A program made the position numbers and the translations under genes. This document shows, in pieces, positions 32,132 to 39,731 of a stretch of DNA of 49,472 bases. The stretch lies in contig JAZNCT010000073.1 in assembly GCA_045587665.1 (NCBI GenBank), forward strand, positions 1 to 49,472. Reading direction: 5' to 3'. The notes below the pieces were generated by a model that was not told the origin of the DNA, searched no databases, and saw only the letters and a program-made list of their open reading frames with translations. Every line of letters begins with the position of its first letter. Position 1 is the stretch's first letter. Source of the stretch: SIG710 sp045587665. Its GTDB lineage: Bacteria > Bacillota > Clostridia > Oscillospirales > CAG-272.

Positions 32132-32815
32132 TCAGGGCTTCCATATGGGGCCCCAGTCCTCTTCTTCCTTTAGCTGTTCCCTGTATTTTACCACATGGGA
32201 ATAGCTTATATTGTCTTTTGTTATTTCACCCGATCCAAGCATAGCGTCACAAACTGACGCAAGGCTGACAGATCTATATTCTATAACAGGATAATCTGCG
32301 TAAACAACCCTTTCTTCGCCATTTGACGAAGCCAAGACAGCATAACCTCTTATACTTACATCTTTGTCAAAATTATCAACAGAAAAATTTGTAACAGTGC
32401 AAGCATATTTCAAAACACTTTTATCTGCACTGATAGTTTTGCCAACCGTCCTGCCGTCTCTGAAAATGGGAATTATTTTTCCGTATGAAAGGGTAACATA
32501 CTCCCCATTCTCCCCCTTTTCCACAACAAGTTCGTCAGCGTTTTTTTCAAGCAGAGAGCTTGACGCCATTACAGTGCCGTATTCAATCACTTCATAGCCG
32601 TCTCGGCTCAGATCCGGCATTTTTGAAAGCTCTGCCGTGAATATCGAACGCAGGCCGTTATACTCGGTCTCTCTGACCTGATATCCCTCAAAGCTTATAA
32701 AATCAGCAGTCTCGGGAAAAGAAAACTCTACCTGCTCACTTGAGAACACGGGAAGTACAAAACCACATTCAAGAATAAATGTCAGTGCCACCGCTATACA
32801 TAAAAGCTTTTTCAC
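32132..32815 (-). CDS. Hypothetical exported protein
   Basis: About 227 residues: a signal peptide (KKLLCIAVALTFILE, then GFVLPVFSS) and a soluble domain that resembles no family I can name; it has several beta-like stretches and ends in GPIWKP. The best start is GTG at 32815 with GGTGATAAT upstream, which puts the signal peptide at the N-terminus; the longer frame to 32959 would overlap the upstream gene and bury it. It follows the DUF1934-like gene by 16 bp and is probably co-transcribed. Confidence 0.72.
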   Translation of the reverse strand: MKKLLCIAVALTFILECGFVLPVFSSEQVEFSFPETADFISFEGYQVRETEYNGLRSIFTAELSKMPDLSRDGYEVIEYGTVMASSSLLEKNADELVVEKGENGEYVTLSYGKIIPIFRDGRTVGKTISADKSVLKYACTVTNFSVDNFDKDVSIRGYAVLASSNGEERVVYADYPVIEYRSVSLASVCDAMLGSGEITKDNISYSHVVKYREQLKEEEDWGPIWKP

Positions 32816-32831
32816 ATTATCACCACACTTT

Positions 32832-33389
32832 TCACATATGATCATATTCATCAAAGGGAGACGCAGAAGGCGTTTTTTCATCAATCGTGAAAGTAAATTT
32901 TGTTCTTTCAGCCTGCGCACCCTTGAATTCAACAATATAGTCAAGATAAAGCGTCCCATTCTCCAAAAGATGATTTTTAATCTTTAATGTGTGTATACAC
33001 AGCTCAAACGGCATAATAGGCGTTTCATAAACGCAAATATGACGCCTTCCCTCTTCAAAAACCATTGCAGTGGTAACACTTCCGCCACGCATCATACTCA
33101 CAAGCCCGGAATTGTTTTTTTCAAAGGATATCTTGGTTGTGGCTCCCTCCATTCCGGTAAGCTCACTTTCCTCATATGTTATCTCAACACATCCATTCTC
33201 TTCGGTCAAAAAACCGTCGGCATAAAGCTCAAGAACATCATCCTCCTGCTTCTCTTCAGTTTCTTCACCCTCTGCCTCATCCAGAAATTCTTCTTCCTCC
33301 ATAGAGGCAAAAAGCTTATCCATAAGAACCTTTGAAAGCTCATATTGTTTAGAAAGTATTTTTATCTTTATCTCTTTTTCCATATCCAT
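32832..33389 (-). CDS. DUF1934 family beta-barrel protein
   Basis: About 185 residues. After a charged acidic N-terminus (1-65) comes the DUF1934 core: CVEITYEESELTGMEGATTK, an MRGGSVTTAMVFEEGRRH segment, YETPIMPFELCIHTLKI and LDYIVEF. This calycin-like fold is found across Firmicutes (B. subtilis YwiB group) and its function is unknown. Usual members are about 140 residues; the extra length is the acidic N-terminus. The start is uncertain among 33383, 33389 and a GTG at 33395. Confidence 0.82.
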   Translation of the reverse strand: MDMEKEIKIKILSKQYELSKVLMDKLFASMEEEEFLDEAEGEETEEKQEDDVLELYADGFLTEENGCVEITYEESELTGMEGATTKISFEKNNSGLVSMMRGGSVTTAMVFEEGRRHICVYETPIMPFELCIHTLKIKNHLLENGTLYLDYIVEFKGAQAERTKFTFTIDEKTPSASPFDEYDHM

Positions 33390-33464
33390 TCTCACTTTGA
33401 GTTTTTCTTGGTATTACACCCCTGATCTTTAGGCAATACTATTAAAAAACAGGGGGAATTTAAA

Positions 33465-34046
33465 ATGTCTAATATCTTTGGTTTCATAAAAAAAAGCTTT
33501 CCCGGTGATATAAAGCAGGCCTTTATGGCATTTGTCCTTTCATGCTCATTTATGACAATGTCACTTTTTCTGCTCTTCAACATACTCCAAAACAGCGGAG
33601 ACAGATCATTCGAAAATAAAAGCTTCAGGGAATGCGGTCTCGAACCGTATATAATTGCAGAAGATGTATCTTTGCCTACAATAGCAGAAGAAGGGCACAA
33701 TGCTTCAAACGAGAGCCGAGCCGAGCTTTTGGCAAGGGCTATAGATATGGCAGTACCAAACGAAATATATGCCGCAAGAGTTGCTTTTGGAGCGGTTTTA
33801 CTAAATAGAGAGAAAAATGCCGCCTTTCCCTCCTCACTATCTTCCGTGATCAAAAGCGCGCAGCTTTACCCAAAAAGCTTTGAAAAGGAGCTACCTGAAC
33901 GGACACGCCACGCCGCAAGAGACGCCCTCCTTGGAGTTGACCCCACGATGGGCGCACTTTACGTTATTCAAAAAAACGACCCACACTTTGAAGAATATAA
34001 AGATAGGATAACAGCCATATACGGTGAATTTGCATTTATAAAATAG
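33465..34046 (+). CDS. SleB-like cell-wall hydrolase homologue lacking the catalytic Glu
   Basis: 193 residues: a short cytoplasmic start, one membrane helix (about 20-41), a linker, and a C-terminal domain (88-193) that follows the SleB/Hydrolase_2 pattern: LLARAIDMAVPNE (88-100), ARVAFGAVLLNREKNAAFPSS, ARDALLGVDPTMGALYV. SleB proteins have an EARGE motif whose first Glu is the catalytic acid; here the aligned position is A96, so lytic transglycosylase activity is doubtful. It may be a non-enzymatic wall-binding or regulatory relative. AGGGGGAATTTAAA precedes the ATG. A YpeB-like gene, the usual SleB partner, lies 3.4 kb downstream. Confidence 0.75.
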   Translation: MSNIFGFIKKSFPGDIKQAFMAFVLSCSFMTMSLFLLFNILQNSGDRSFENKSFRECGLEPYIIAEDVSLPTIAEEGHNASNESRAELLARAIDMAVPNEIYAARVAFGAVLLNREKNAAFPSSLSSVIKSAQLYPKSFEKELPERTRHAARDALLGVDPTMGALYVIQKNDPHFEEYKDRITAIYGEFAFIK

Positions 34047-34063
34047 ATTATACACTATTTTTC

Positions 34064-34102
34064 TTCCCTTGTCAATCAAATTCCATTGACAAGGGAATTT
34101 TT
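34064..34102 (+). terminator. Terminator of the SleB-like gene
   Basis: TTCCCTTGTCAAT (34064-34076), 8 nt loop, ATTGACAAGGGAA (34085-34097): a perfect 13 bp stem followed by five T. Its descending arm contains the -35 box of the next promoter. Confidence 0.85.
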
Positions 34103-34114
34103 ATATGCTAAAAT
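34086..34114 (+). promoter_or_regulatory. Promoter of the YdcF-family gene, embedded in a terminator
   Basis: TTGACA (34086-34091), 17 bp, TAAAAT (34109-34114), 28 bp before the TTG start. The -35 lies inside the descending arm of the upstream gene's terminator hairpin. Confidence 0.8.
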
Positions 34115-34142
34115 TATTTCAGTTCATATTTTGGAGGTCGTT

Positions 34143-34952
34143 TTGAAAAAATACAACAAAATTCTTAGTATAGTGATAGTCATTGGCTCTGTCTTTATGT
34201 TTATAAATTATTTTTCATATTTCATAAAGCTTATCATATGGAGCGAGGGACTTCTGCCCTATATAGTTTCACTTGCAGTCATTTTTCTGATTCCGCTGGC
34301 GATAATTCTGCATAGGCGCGGGGTACTCCAAAGACTGTTTGGAGTTGCATACCCATTTCTGCGCACAATGTACGCCGCCGGCCTTGCTTTTTATACCGTG
34401 AGCTTTATTCTTCTTTGCTCATATATCCTTGCATGTGAGCATAATGCTCCAGAGGTTTCGGAGCTTCCCGAGCAAACTGTTGTCATAAACCTTGGGGCAA
34501 AGGTCAATGCAGACAGCCAGCCCGGCAAGATCCTCCGCAATCGCCTTGAAACAACATATGCTCTTCTATCCGAAAGAGATGATCTTATATGTATTGCCAG
34601 CGGCGGCAAAGGAAGCGACGAGCCTATAAGTGAGGCCGAATGTATGAAGAATTACCTTATGGCAAAAGGCATTGACGGAAATAGAATAATAATTGAGGAT
34701 GCCTCGCACAACACGATTGAAAACATAAGAAATACATCTGAGATATTAGACCGAATGGGCTTTGAAGGCTCACTTGCCTTTGTCACCACAAATTTTCATC
34801 TGCCAAGAGTCAAATACCTCTGCGCTAAAATGGGAATTGATTTAGGCCTAACCTATTTTTACAGTGCCCCCGATACAGGAAAAGCTACGCTATATACAAA
34901 TCTGGTTCGGGAATATATGTCGTATTGCAAGCTTTTTATCTTTGGAACATAA
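34143..34952 (+). CDS. YdcF/ElyC family (DUF218) membrane protein
   Basis: 269 residues: four hydrophobic helices in the first 115 residues (about 7-28, 38-57, 70-85, 88-110) and an extracellular DUF218 domain (about 125-265) with TVVINLGAKVN, NRLETTYAL, IASGGKGSDEPISEAECMK, ASHNTIENI and FVTTNFHLPR. In E. coli the family member ElyC affects envelope lipid-carrier metabolism; a role in wall or lipid-carrier homeostasis is inferred. TTG at 34143 is preceded by GGAGG at five bases; a longer frame back to 34086 would start in the promoter. Confidence 0.9.
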   Translation: MKKYNKILSIVIVIGSVFMFINYFSYFIKLIIWSEGLLPYIVSLAVIFLIPLAIILHRRGVLQRLFGVAYPFLRTMYAAGLAFYTVSFILLCSYILACEHNAPEVSELPEQTVVINLGAKVNADSQPGKILRNRLETTYALLSERDDLICIASGGKGSDEPISEAECMKNYLMAKGIDGNRIIIEDASHNTIENIRNTSEILDRMGFEGSLAFVTTNFHLPRVKYLCAKMGIDLGLTYFYSAPDTGKATLYTNLVREYMSYCKLFIFGT

Positions 34953-34970
34953 AAATGAATATCTAAGCAC

Positions 34971-35013
34971 AAAACAAAAGGGCCTTCGCATATTGCGAAC
35001 GCCCTTTTGTTTT
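34971..35013. terminator. Bidirectional terminator
   Basis: AAAACAAAAGGGC (34971-34983) and GCCCTTTTGTTTT (35001-35013), with an inner TTCGCA-TAT-TGCGAA hairpin. Shared by the YdcF-type gene and the convergent rplU-prp-rpmA operon. Confidence 0.9.
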
Positions 35014-35021
35014 AAGAAAGA

Positions 35022-35300
35022 TCAGTCAGCGTAAACACTAACCTGCTTCTTAGCCTTTGTCTTCTGCTCAAACTTAACCTTACCGTCTATAAGAGCAAAG
35101 AGAGTGTCATCCTTGCCGATACCAACATTGTTACCGGGATGAACTGCTGTTCCTCTCTGTCTGATAATGATGTTGCCTGCCTTAACGGGCTGACCGTCGG
35201 ACTTCTTAACACCAAGTCTCTTGGATTCGCTGTCACGACCGTTCTTTGTAGAACCAACACCCTTTTTATGAGCAAAGAACTGTAAACTGAGTCTTAACAT
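35022..35300 (-). CDS. rpmA: 50S ribosomal protein L27
   Basis: Basic ribosomal protein of the large-subunit peptidyl-transferase region, 92 residues before processing. The N-terminal extension MLRLSLQFFAHKK is the Firmicutes-type cleavage site; Prp cuts after F9 to expose AHKKGVGSTKNG, the conserved mature start. GGAGGTAGAAATA precedes ATG 35300. Last gene of the rplU-prp-rpmA operon. Confidence 0.97.
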   Translation of the reverse strand: MLRLSLQFFAHKKGVGSTKNGRDSESKRLGVKKSDGQPVKAGNIIIRQRGTAVHPGNNVGIGKDDTLFALIDGKVKFEQKTKAKKQVSVYAD

Positions 35301-35356
35301 TATTTCTACCTCCATAATTTTTGGTTGCGGCCTTGCCGCTCCTTCAGAAAAACGAA

Positions 35357-35716
35357 TTACTGATAGTCAATATCCTTGACCGTTACATCGAGAAAATCGT
35401 AATACTCCTCAAGCATATCATTAAGCTGATAATAATAAGCCGTAAAAATGCCCGAAACCGCATAACGCTTGCGTTCATCATCCTCAAACTGAGGAAGAGC
35501 CGCACGGCACCTGACACGAATATCGGTGGTCTTTTCGTCGATCTCATATTCAACGTCCGACGCATAAGCAATTTCAATAGAGTTGATTATAAGCATAGTC
35601 ATAGCCGAAAGCGCGGCGCAGAGAATGTCATTCCCTTCTTCGCCAAAGCCGGTATGCCCCTGTTCTTCAAAGCCGTAGAAAACTCCGCCGCTTCGATAAA
35701 AAACGATTTTCGTCAT
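35357..35716 (-). CDS. prp: Ribosomal-processing cysteine protease Prp
   Basis: 119-residue protease that removes the N-terminal extension of L27. Catalytic pair visible: H21 in GHTGF and C33 in ILCAALSA, in the spacing of the family (DUF464). It sits between rplU and rpmA as in other Firmicutes. No good ribosome binding site precedes ATG 35716; it starts 9 bp after the rplU stop, so translation is probably coupled. Confidence 0.95.
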   Translation of the reverse strand: MTKIVFYRSGGVFYGFEEQGHTGFGEEGNDILCAALSAMTMLIINSIEIAYASDVEYEIDEKTTDIRVRCRAALPQFEDDERKRYAVSGIFTAYYYQLNDMLEEYYDFLDVTVKDIDYQ

Positions 35717-35725
35717 AGCGCAAAA

Positions 35726-36037
35726 TTAGCCGCAGATCTTTGTGATCTGAACCTTTGTGTAAGGCTGTCTGTGACCAATCTTCTTCTTCTCGTTCTTCTT
35801 TGCCTTGTACTTCATGACGTAGATCTTCTTAGCCTTGCCGTTCTTAACGACACTTGCCTCAACCTTTGCACCCTCAACTGTGGGAGCGCCAACCTTGAAG
35901 TCATCTCCGGTAGATAATGCCATTACTTTGTCAAAAGTAACAGTTTCGCCTTCGTTAACGTCCAGCTTCTCAACGAAAATGATATCGCCCTCGTTAACCT
36001 TGTACTGCTTTCCGCCGGTTTCAATAATTGCAAACAC
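35726..36037 (-). CDS. rplU: 50S ribosomal protein L21
   Basis: Large-subunit protein of 103 residues, with FAIIETGGKQYKV at the start and KKIGHRQPYTKVQITKI at the end, both family signatures. The start is GTG at 36037, eight bases after an AGAGG; an in-frame GTG at 36046 lies in that site. First gene of the rplU-prp-rpmA operon behind a perfect consensus promoter. Confidence 0.97.
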   Translation of the reverse strand: MFAIIETGGKQYKVNEGDIIFVEKLDVNEGETVTFDKVMALSTGDDFKVGAPTVEGAKVEASVVKNGKAKKIYVMKYKAKKNEKKKIGHRQPYTKVQITKICG

Positions 36038-36049
36038 GAAAAGCACCTC

Positions 36050-36121
36050 TCTTTCTTTTTAAGACTCGCTAATGAAGGCGGTGCAAAATTGCACGCTTGA
36101 AAAGCCCCCAAATTATGCGGC
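36050..36121 (-). other. Candidate L21 leader RNA
   Basis: About 75 nt between the promoter and the L21 ribosome binding site. It contains a hairpin GTGCAA-TT-TTGCAC with flanking GC pairs (plus positions about 36078-36096) and a G-rich segment. Firmicutes L21 operons often carry a structured leader for autoregulation; I infer the same here without matching a consensus. Confidence 0.4.
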
Positions 36122-36126
36122 AGATT

Positions 36127-36155
36127 ATTATAACATTATTTATCTCATTTGTCAA
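36127..36155 (-). promoter_or_regulatory. Promoter of rplU-prp-rpmA
   Basis: Minus strand TTGACA (36150-36155), 17 bp, TATAAT (36127-36132): exact consensus at both boxes, as expected for a ribosomal operon. Confidence 0.9.
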
Positions 36156-36229
36156 GGGCTTTTCCAATTATTTTTCCTGTATTTTCAAAATTGTTTTTTC
36201 TGAAAATTCCCTTTTCGACAGCTTTCGTC

Positions 36230-36258
36230 TTGACAGGGGAATTAAAAAAATATATAAT
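36230..36258 (+). promoter_or_regulatory. Promoter of the ROK-like regulator
   Basis: TTGACA (36230-36235), 17 bp, TATAAT (36253-36258): exact consensus, 51 bp before the GTG start. Confidence 0.85.
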
Positions 36259-36309
36259 TATTAAATGAAAACCAAAAAAATTTAAAAATTAACGGAGAGG
36301 ATATAAAAA

Positions 36310-37341
36310 GTGGCAAAAAACGAGTTTGACAAACTATGTCAAAGCAGTATAAAGAATGAAAACACACTGGCTATTTTCAGAGAGATCTCTGCCTCAGGAG
36401 GCATAAGCCGCGCTGAGATATCACAAAAAACAGGTCTGAGCCTTATGACTGTCGGCAAAGTGGCCGACGCCCTTTCAAAGGAAGGAATAATAAGGCAGGC
36501 AAAGCCCGCAACGGGAAGCGCCGGCAGAAGAGCCGGCATGCTTACAGTATCTGACGGTTATTTTATCCTTGCGATCGATATATCAAGTATGCAGTTCAGA
36601 GCGTCCATAATGGATCTGGCATTAAATCAAACCGATTCGATGATCTATCCATATAATGACAGTCTTTTCCCTGAGGACAATCTGATAATATTTTTCAGAG
36701 ACACCGGTTCTCTGCTGATGAAGCATTTGATGTCAAAAAAGCTCGTTGGAACAGGTATATGCGTTTGCGGTGATTATGATGAAGAAAGCGACACAGTTAT
36801 CTCGCCTGCCCCAAAGCACCTTCAAGGAATTAAAATATCCGACACAATGAAACGCTCTATAGGCTTCTCACCGAATAAAATAATGAACAGCGTTACCGCC
36901 GCGGCATTTTCCTGCATTTCAGAGCTTGGGGCGGATATGACAGGGTGTGCGATAAATCTGAGCATTGATCAAAGCCCCCGCGGCTGTGTAATTTTTGGCG
37001 GCAAGGTGCTTCAGCGTCCGTCGCATTTCGAAGACCTGTGCTGTAAAAACGGAAAGACGGTTGCCGAAAATCTTTCCGACAGATCCCAATTTGCCGAAGA
37101 AGAACAATTAGCTGCTCACATCGGTTCCGCTCTGCGTCCCCTTGTTTCTGTTCTCTGTCCGGATTCTGTTTTTGTAAGCAGCACCGAGCACCGTTTTTCG
37201 GAGTGGTTTTCTCAATTCCTTGAAAAAGAGCTTTGCACAAAGGATTGCTCACCAAAGCTGGTTTTTGAAAACAGTCAAAAGTCCCGAATCGACATGGGTA
37301 TTTCAGAGCTGATACTAAACCAGATGATAAAAGAACTTTGA
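36310..37341 (+). CDS. ROK-family-like transcriptional regulator (degenerate kinase domain)
   Basis: 343 residues. N-terminal winged helix (about 15-75) with ISRAEISQKTGLSLMTVGKVADALSKEG, as in NagC/XylR/Mlc; the remainder follows the ROK fold but the ATP-binding DxGxT is replaced by AIDISSMQF and the zinc-binding CxCGxxGC is absent. So it is a sugar-responsive repressor or activator without kinase activity. Effector and targets unknown; the hexuronate genes of this window are candidates but no shared operator was found. GTG at 36310 follows a GGAGAGGATAT site. Confidence 0.82.
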   Translation: MAKNEFDKLCQSSIKNENTLAIFREISASGGISRAEISQKTGLSLMTVGKVADALSKEGIIRQAKPATGSAGRRAGMLTVSDGYFILAIDISSMQFRASIMDLALNQTDSMIYPYNDSLFPEDNLIIFFRDTGSLLMKHLMSKKLVGTGICVCGDYDEESDTVISPAPKHLQGIKISDTMKRSIGFSPNKIMNSVTAAAFSCISELGADMTGCAINLSIDQSPRGCVIFGGKVLQRPSHFEDLCCKNGKTVAENLSDRSQFAEEEQLAAHIGSALRPLVSVLCPDSVFVSSTEHRFSEWFSQFLEKELCTKDCSPKLVFENSQKSRIDMGISELILNQMIKEL

Positions 37342-37429
37342 TTTCACATATATACCATTTGCGCCGATATTTTTCATGGGTAAAAAAGCTCTCGCACATC
37401 CAAAATAAATAAAAAAAGGATGCGCAACA

Positions 37430-38665
37430 ATGACAAAAAGCTTTATAAATATAAAAACAGCCTGCTTTCTCTTTGCATTTGCCGCAGTGGGAGCAGGCTT
37501 TGCTTTTAAGGCCCATTTACTTGAAAGATCTCTTGCCGAAACCAGAAGGTCCTATGACAATCTGACTTTAAGCGAGTGTGCAGAAAGCCTTGAATTGCTC
37601 CGCGAAAGTCTTTCGGAGCTTTTAGAAAAATCAAACGGAGATCTGTCCTCCGCTCTGTCAGATGTACGCCTTGCGGCAGAGCTTGCCAAAAACTCGGCAG
37701 GATACATTGGATTTTCAAACGCAGGAGGAGAGGAGCTTTTTTCCTTTCTGACCTGCGTTTCGCTCCTGTCCGAAAATGCGCTGAAGCTGGGAATAAGGAA
37801 TGAAGCCACCACAGAGCCGGAAAGTATTTTTTCAACCGATATACCACCAAGCATCTCTCATTTTCAAATACTTTACACCTATGCTTCAGATATGATAAAT
37901 GATGCGCTGCCACATCTTGTGGAGGACCAAGAGGAGTTTGAGGAAAGGCTATCCGCTATCTTTTCAGACACCCTGCTTGAAACTATTCTATATGAAAGCG
38001 GATACGGCACAAATGCCCCTTCAAGCGGTTTTGGCACTATTGGGGGAGATATGATCAAAGAAAAGGACGCAAAGGCCCTGGCAAGAAAGCATTTAGGTAA
38101 AAACGCATACATTGATGTATGTCTCACGGGGAGTGCGTTTCCCTGTTATAATGTTTCGGGCAGAAATATTTCGGCTGTTATAAGTGCAAAAAGCGGCATA
38201 CTTTTGCAGTTCCTATTTGACAAACAGGAGGATGAAATAAATTTCGACAGTGAAAGTGCAAGGGGGCTCTCCGATAAGTTTATGAGCGAAACAGGCTTTT
38301 CGCCGCCGGATATGGAGTGTGACTATCTGGGGATCTCTTCAGGACTTCATATTTTCAGATATACGCCAATAACAAAAAACAAAATTCTCTGTCTCAGCGA
38401 AAGCATAAAAGTAGGCGTTTCGGGCGGCAGCGGAAGGATATGTCTTTATGATGCCACAGACTACTATAAATACCGTGTCAAATCGCAGTCCATTCCCCAA
38501 AACATCCTTTCCTATGAGGATATAACCGCAAAGTACCCCTCATCTTCGCCTGTTCTCTGCAAAGTTGAAAGAACAGAAGGCATAGAGAGCCTTTGCTACA
38601 GAATAGAAGCAGACGGCAAAGAACTTTTCATCAGTGCCGTTTCGGGAATGAGAGTGGATATTTAA
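37430..38665 (+). CDS. ypeB: YpeB-like germination protein
   Basis: 411 residues: a membrane helix (about 9-27), a helical region (30-200), and a C-terminal part (about 210-411) of repeated PepSY-like modules: IKEKDAKALARKHLG, VISAKSGILLQFLFD, SVKVGVSGGSGRICLYDATDYY and LCYRIEADGKELFISAVSG. This is the layout of YpeB, which protects and localises the cortex-lytic enzyme SleB in spores. No normal sleB is adjacent; the degenerate SleB-like protein at 33465 is the nearest candidate partner. A start site AAAAGGATG lies upstream within a possible hairpin (37394-37425). Confidence 0.8.
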   Translation: MTKSFINIKTACFLFAFAAVGAGFAFKAHLLERSLAETRRSYDNLTLSECAESLELLRESLSELLEKSNGDLSSALSDVRLAAELAKNSAGYIGFSNAGGEELFSFLTCVSLLSENALKLGIRNEATTEPESIFSTDIPPSISHFQILYTYASDMINDALPHLVEDQEEFEERLSAIFSDTLLETILYESGYGTNAPSSGFGTIGGDMIKEKDAKALARKHLGKNAYIDVCLTGSAFPCYNVSGRNISAVISAKSGILLQFLFDKQEDEINFDSESARGLSDKFMSETGFSPPDMECDYLGISSGLHIFRYTPITKNKILCLSESIKVGVSGGSGRICLYDATDYYKYRVKSQSIPQNILSYEDITAKYPSSSPVLCKVERTEGIESLCYRIEADGKELFISAVSGMRVDI

Positions 38666-38674
38666 ACAAAGCTA

Positions 38675-38703
38675 TTGCATTTTAAGAGAAATGGGAGTAT
38701 AAT
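38675..38703 (+). promoter_or_regulatory. Promoter of the CobW-type gene pair
   Basis: TTGCAT (38675-38680), 17 bp, TATAAT (38698-38703), 31 bp upstream of the start. No Zur-type palindrome is apparent. Confidence 0.7.
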
Positions 38704-38734
38704 AGATTATCAAAATTTATTCAGGAGCACGGCA

Positions 38735-39730
38735 ATGACAAAGATAGATATTTTTTCCGGCTTTCTCGGCGCAGGAAAAACCACTCTCATTAAAAAGCTT
38801 ATAAAAGAAGCTTACAGCGGCGAAAAGCTGGTACTCATTGAAAACGAATTTGGAGAAATAGGCATAGACGGCGGCTTTATGCGTGATGCGGGAATAGAAG
38901 TTACCGAGATGAATTCAGGCTGTATATGCTGTTCGCTTGTAGGCGACTTCGGCATAGCACTGAAAAAGGTCATCACAGAATTTCATCCCGACAGAATACT
39001 CATCGAGCCTTCCGGCGTCGGAAAGCTCAGCGACGTTATAAAAGCCGTTAAAAGCATTGACGAGGATGATGCAATGCTTTGCGGCACCGTCACCGTTGCA
39101 GATGTCGGCAAATGCAAAATGTATCTTAAAAACTTTGGCGAATTTTTTGGCGATCAGATAGAAAACGCAACCTGCATCGTGCTCAGCAGAACCGGCTCAG
39201 CAAAGGAAGAAAAGATTGCCGGAACAGTTAAACTGCTGAGAGAGCACAACCCTGATGCTATCATCATCACAACAGATTGGGATAAGCTTGACGGTGGTCA
39301 GATCCTTGATGCAATGGAGCAGAAAACTTCTCTTGAAGGCGAGCTTAAAAAGCTGAAGCACGAGCATCATTATGAACAGGAGCATCACCACGACCACGGA
39401 GAGCACTGTGATTGCGGATGTCACGATCATAATCACGAGCATCACCACCACGCCGATGATGTGTTTGCAAGCTGGGGCGTTGAGACAACAAAGAGATTTA
39501 CTTTGGACGAGATAAGTGCAATTCTTGAGGGCTTTTCAGAAGGCACCGAATGTGGTATGGTGCTTCGAGCAAAGGGTATAGTTGAAGCAGCAGACGGAGG
39601 CTGGATACATTTTGACTATGTTCCCGGCGAGCAGAATGTGAGAAGCGGCTCTGCAGATATAATCGGTCGTCTTTGCGTTATCGGCGCAGACCTTAAAGAG
39701 AACGCTTTAGCTGAAAAATTTGGAGTTTGA
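38735..39730 (+). CDS. CobW/G3E-family metallochaperone GTPase, His-rich
   Basis: 331 residues of the COG0523 (CobW/P47K/UreG-like) family. Seen: P-loop GFLGAGKTT (9-17), the metal-binding GCICC (C63, C65, C66), a His/Asp/Cys-rich stretch (209-240, with 17 His) and a C-terminal CobW domain. The guanine-specificity NKxD is replaced by SRTG (151-154). Members deliver zinc, cobalt or other metals to client enzymes; the metal is not identifiable. Start ATG 38735 has AGGAG seven bases upstream; the frame extends 20 codons further without support. The second GTPase gene begins 1 bp after its stop. Confidence 0.92.
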   Translation: MTKIDIFSGFLGAGKTTLIKKLIKEAYSGEKLVLIENEFGEIGIDGGFMRDAGIEVTEMNSGCICCSLVGDFGIALKKVITEFHPDRILIEPSGVGKLSDVIKAVKSIDEDDAMLCGTVTVADVGKCKMYLKNFGEFFGDQIENATCIVLSRTGSAKEEKIAGTVKLLREHNPDAIIITTDWDKLDGGQILDAMEQKTSLEGELKKLKHEHHYEQEHHHDHGEHCDCGCHDHNHEHHHHADDVFASWGVETTKRFTLDEISAILEGFSEGTECGMVLRAKGIVEAADGGWIHFDYVPGEQNVRSGSADIIGRLCVIGADLKENALAEKFGV

Positions 39731-39731
39731 T

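Noticed and set aside
33392..33853. 153-codon frame on the minus strand opposite the SleB-like gene
   Set aside because: No ribosome binding site, no recognisable protein; the plus-strand frame has an AGGGGG site, a membrane helix and SleB-like sequence.
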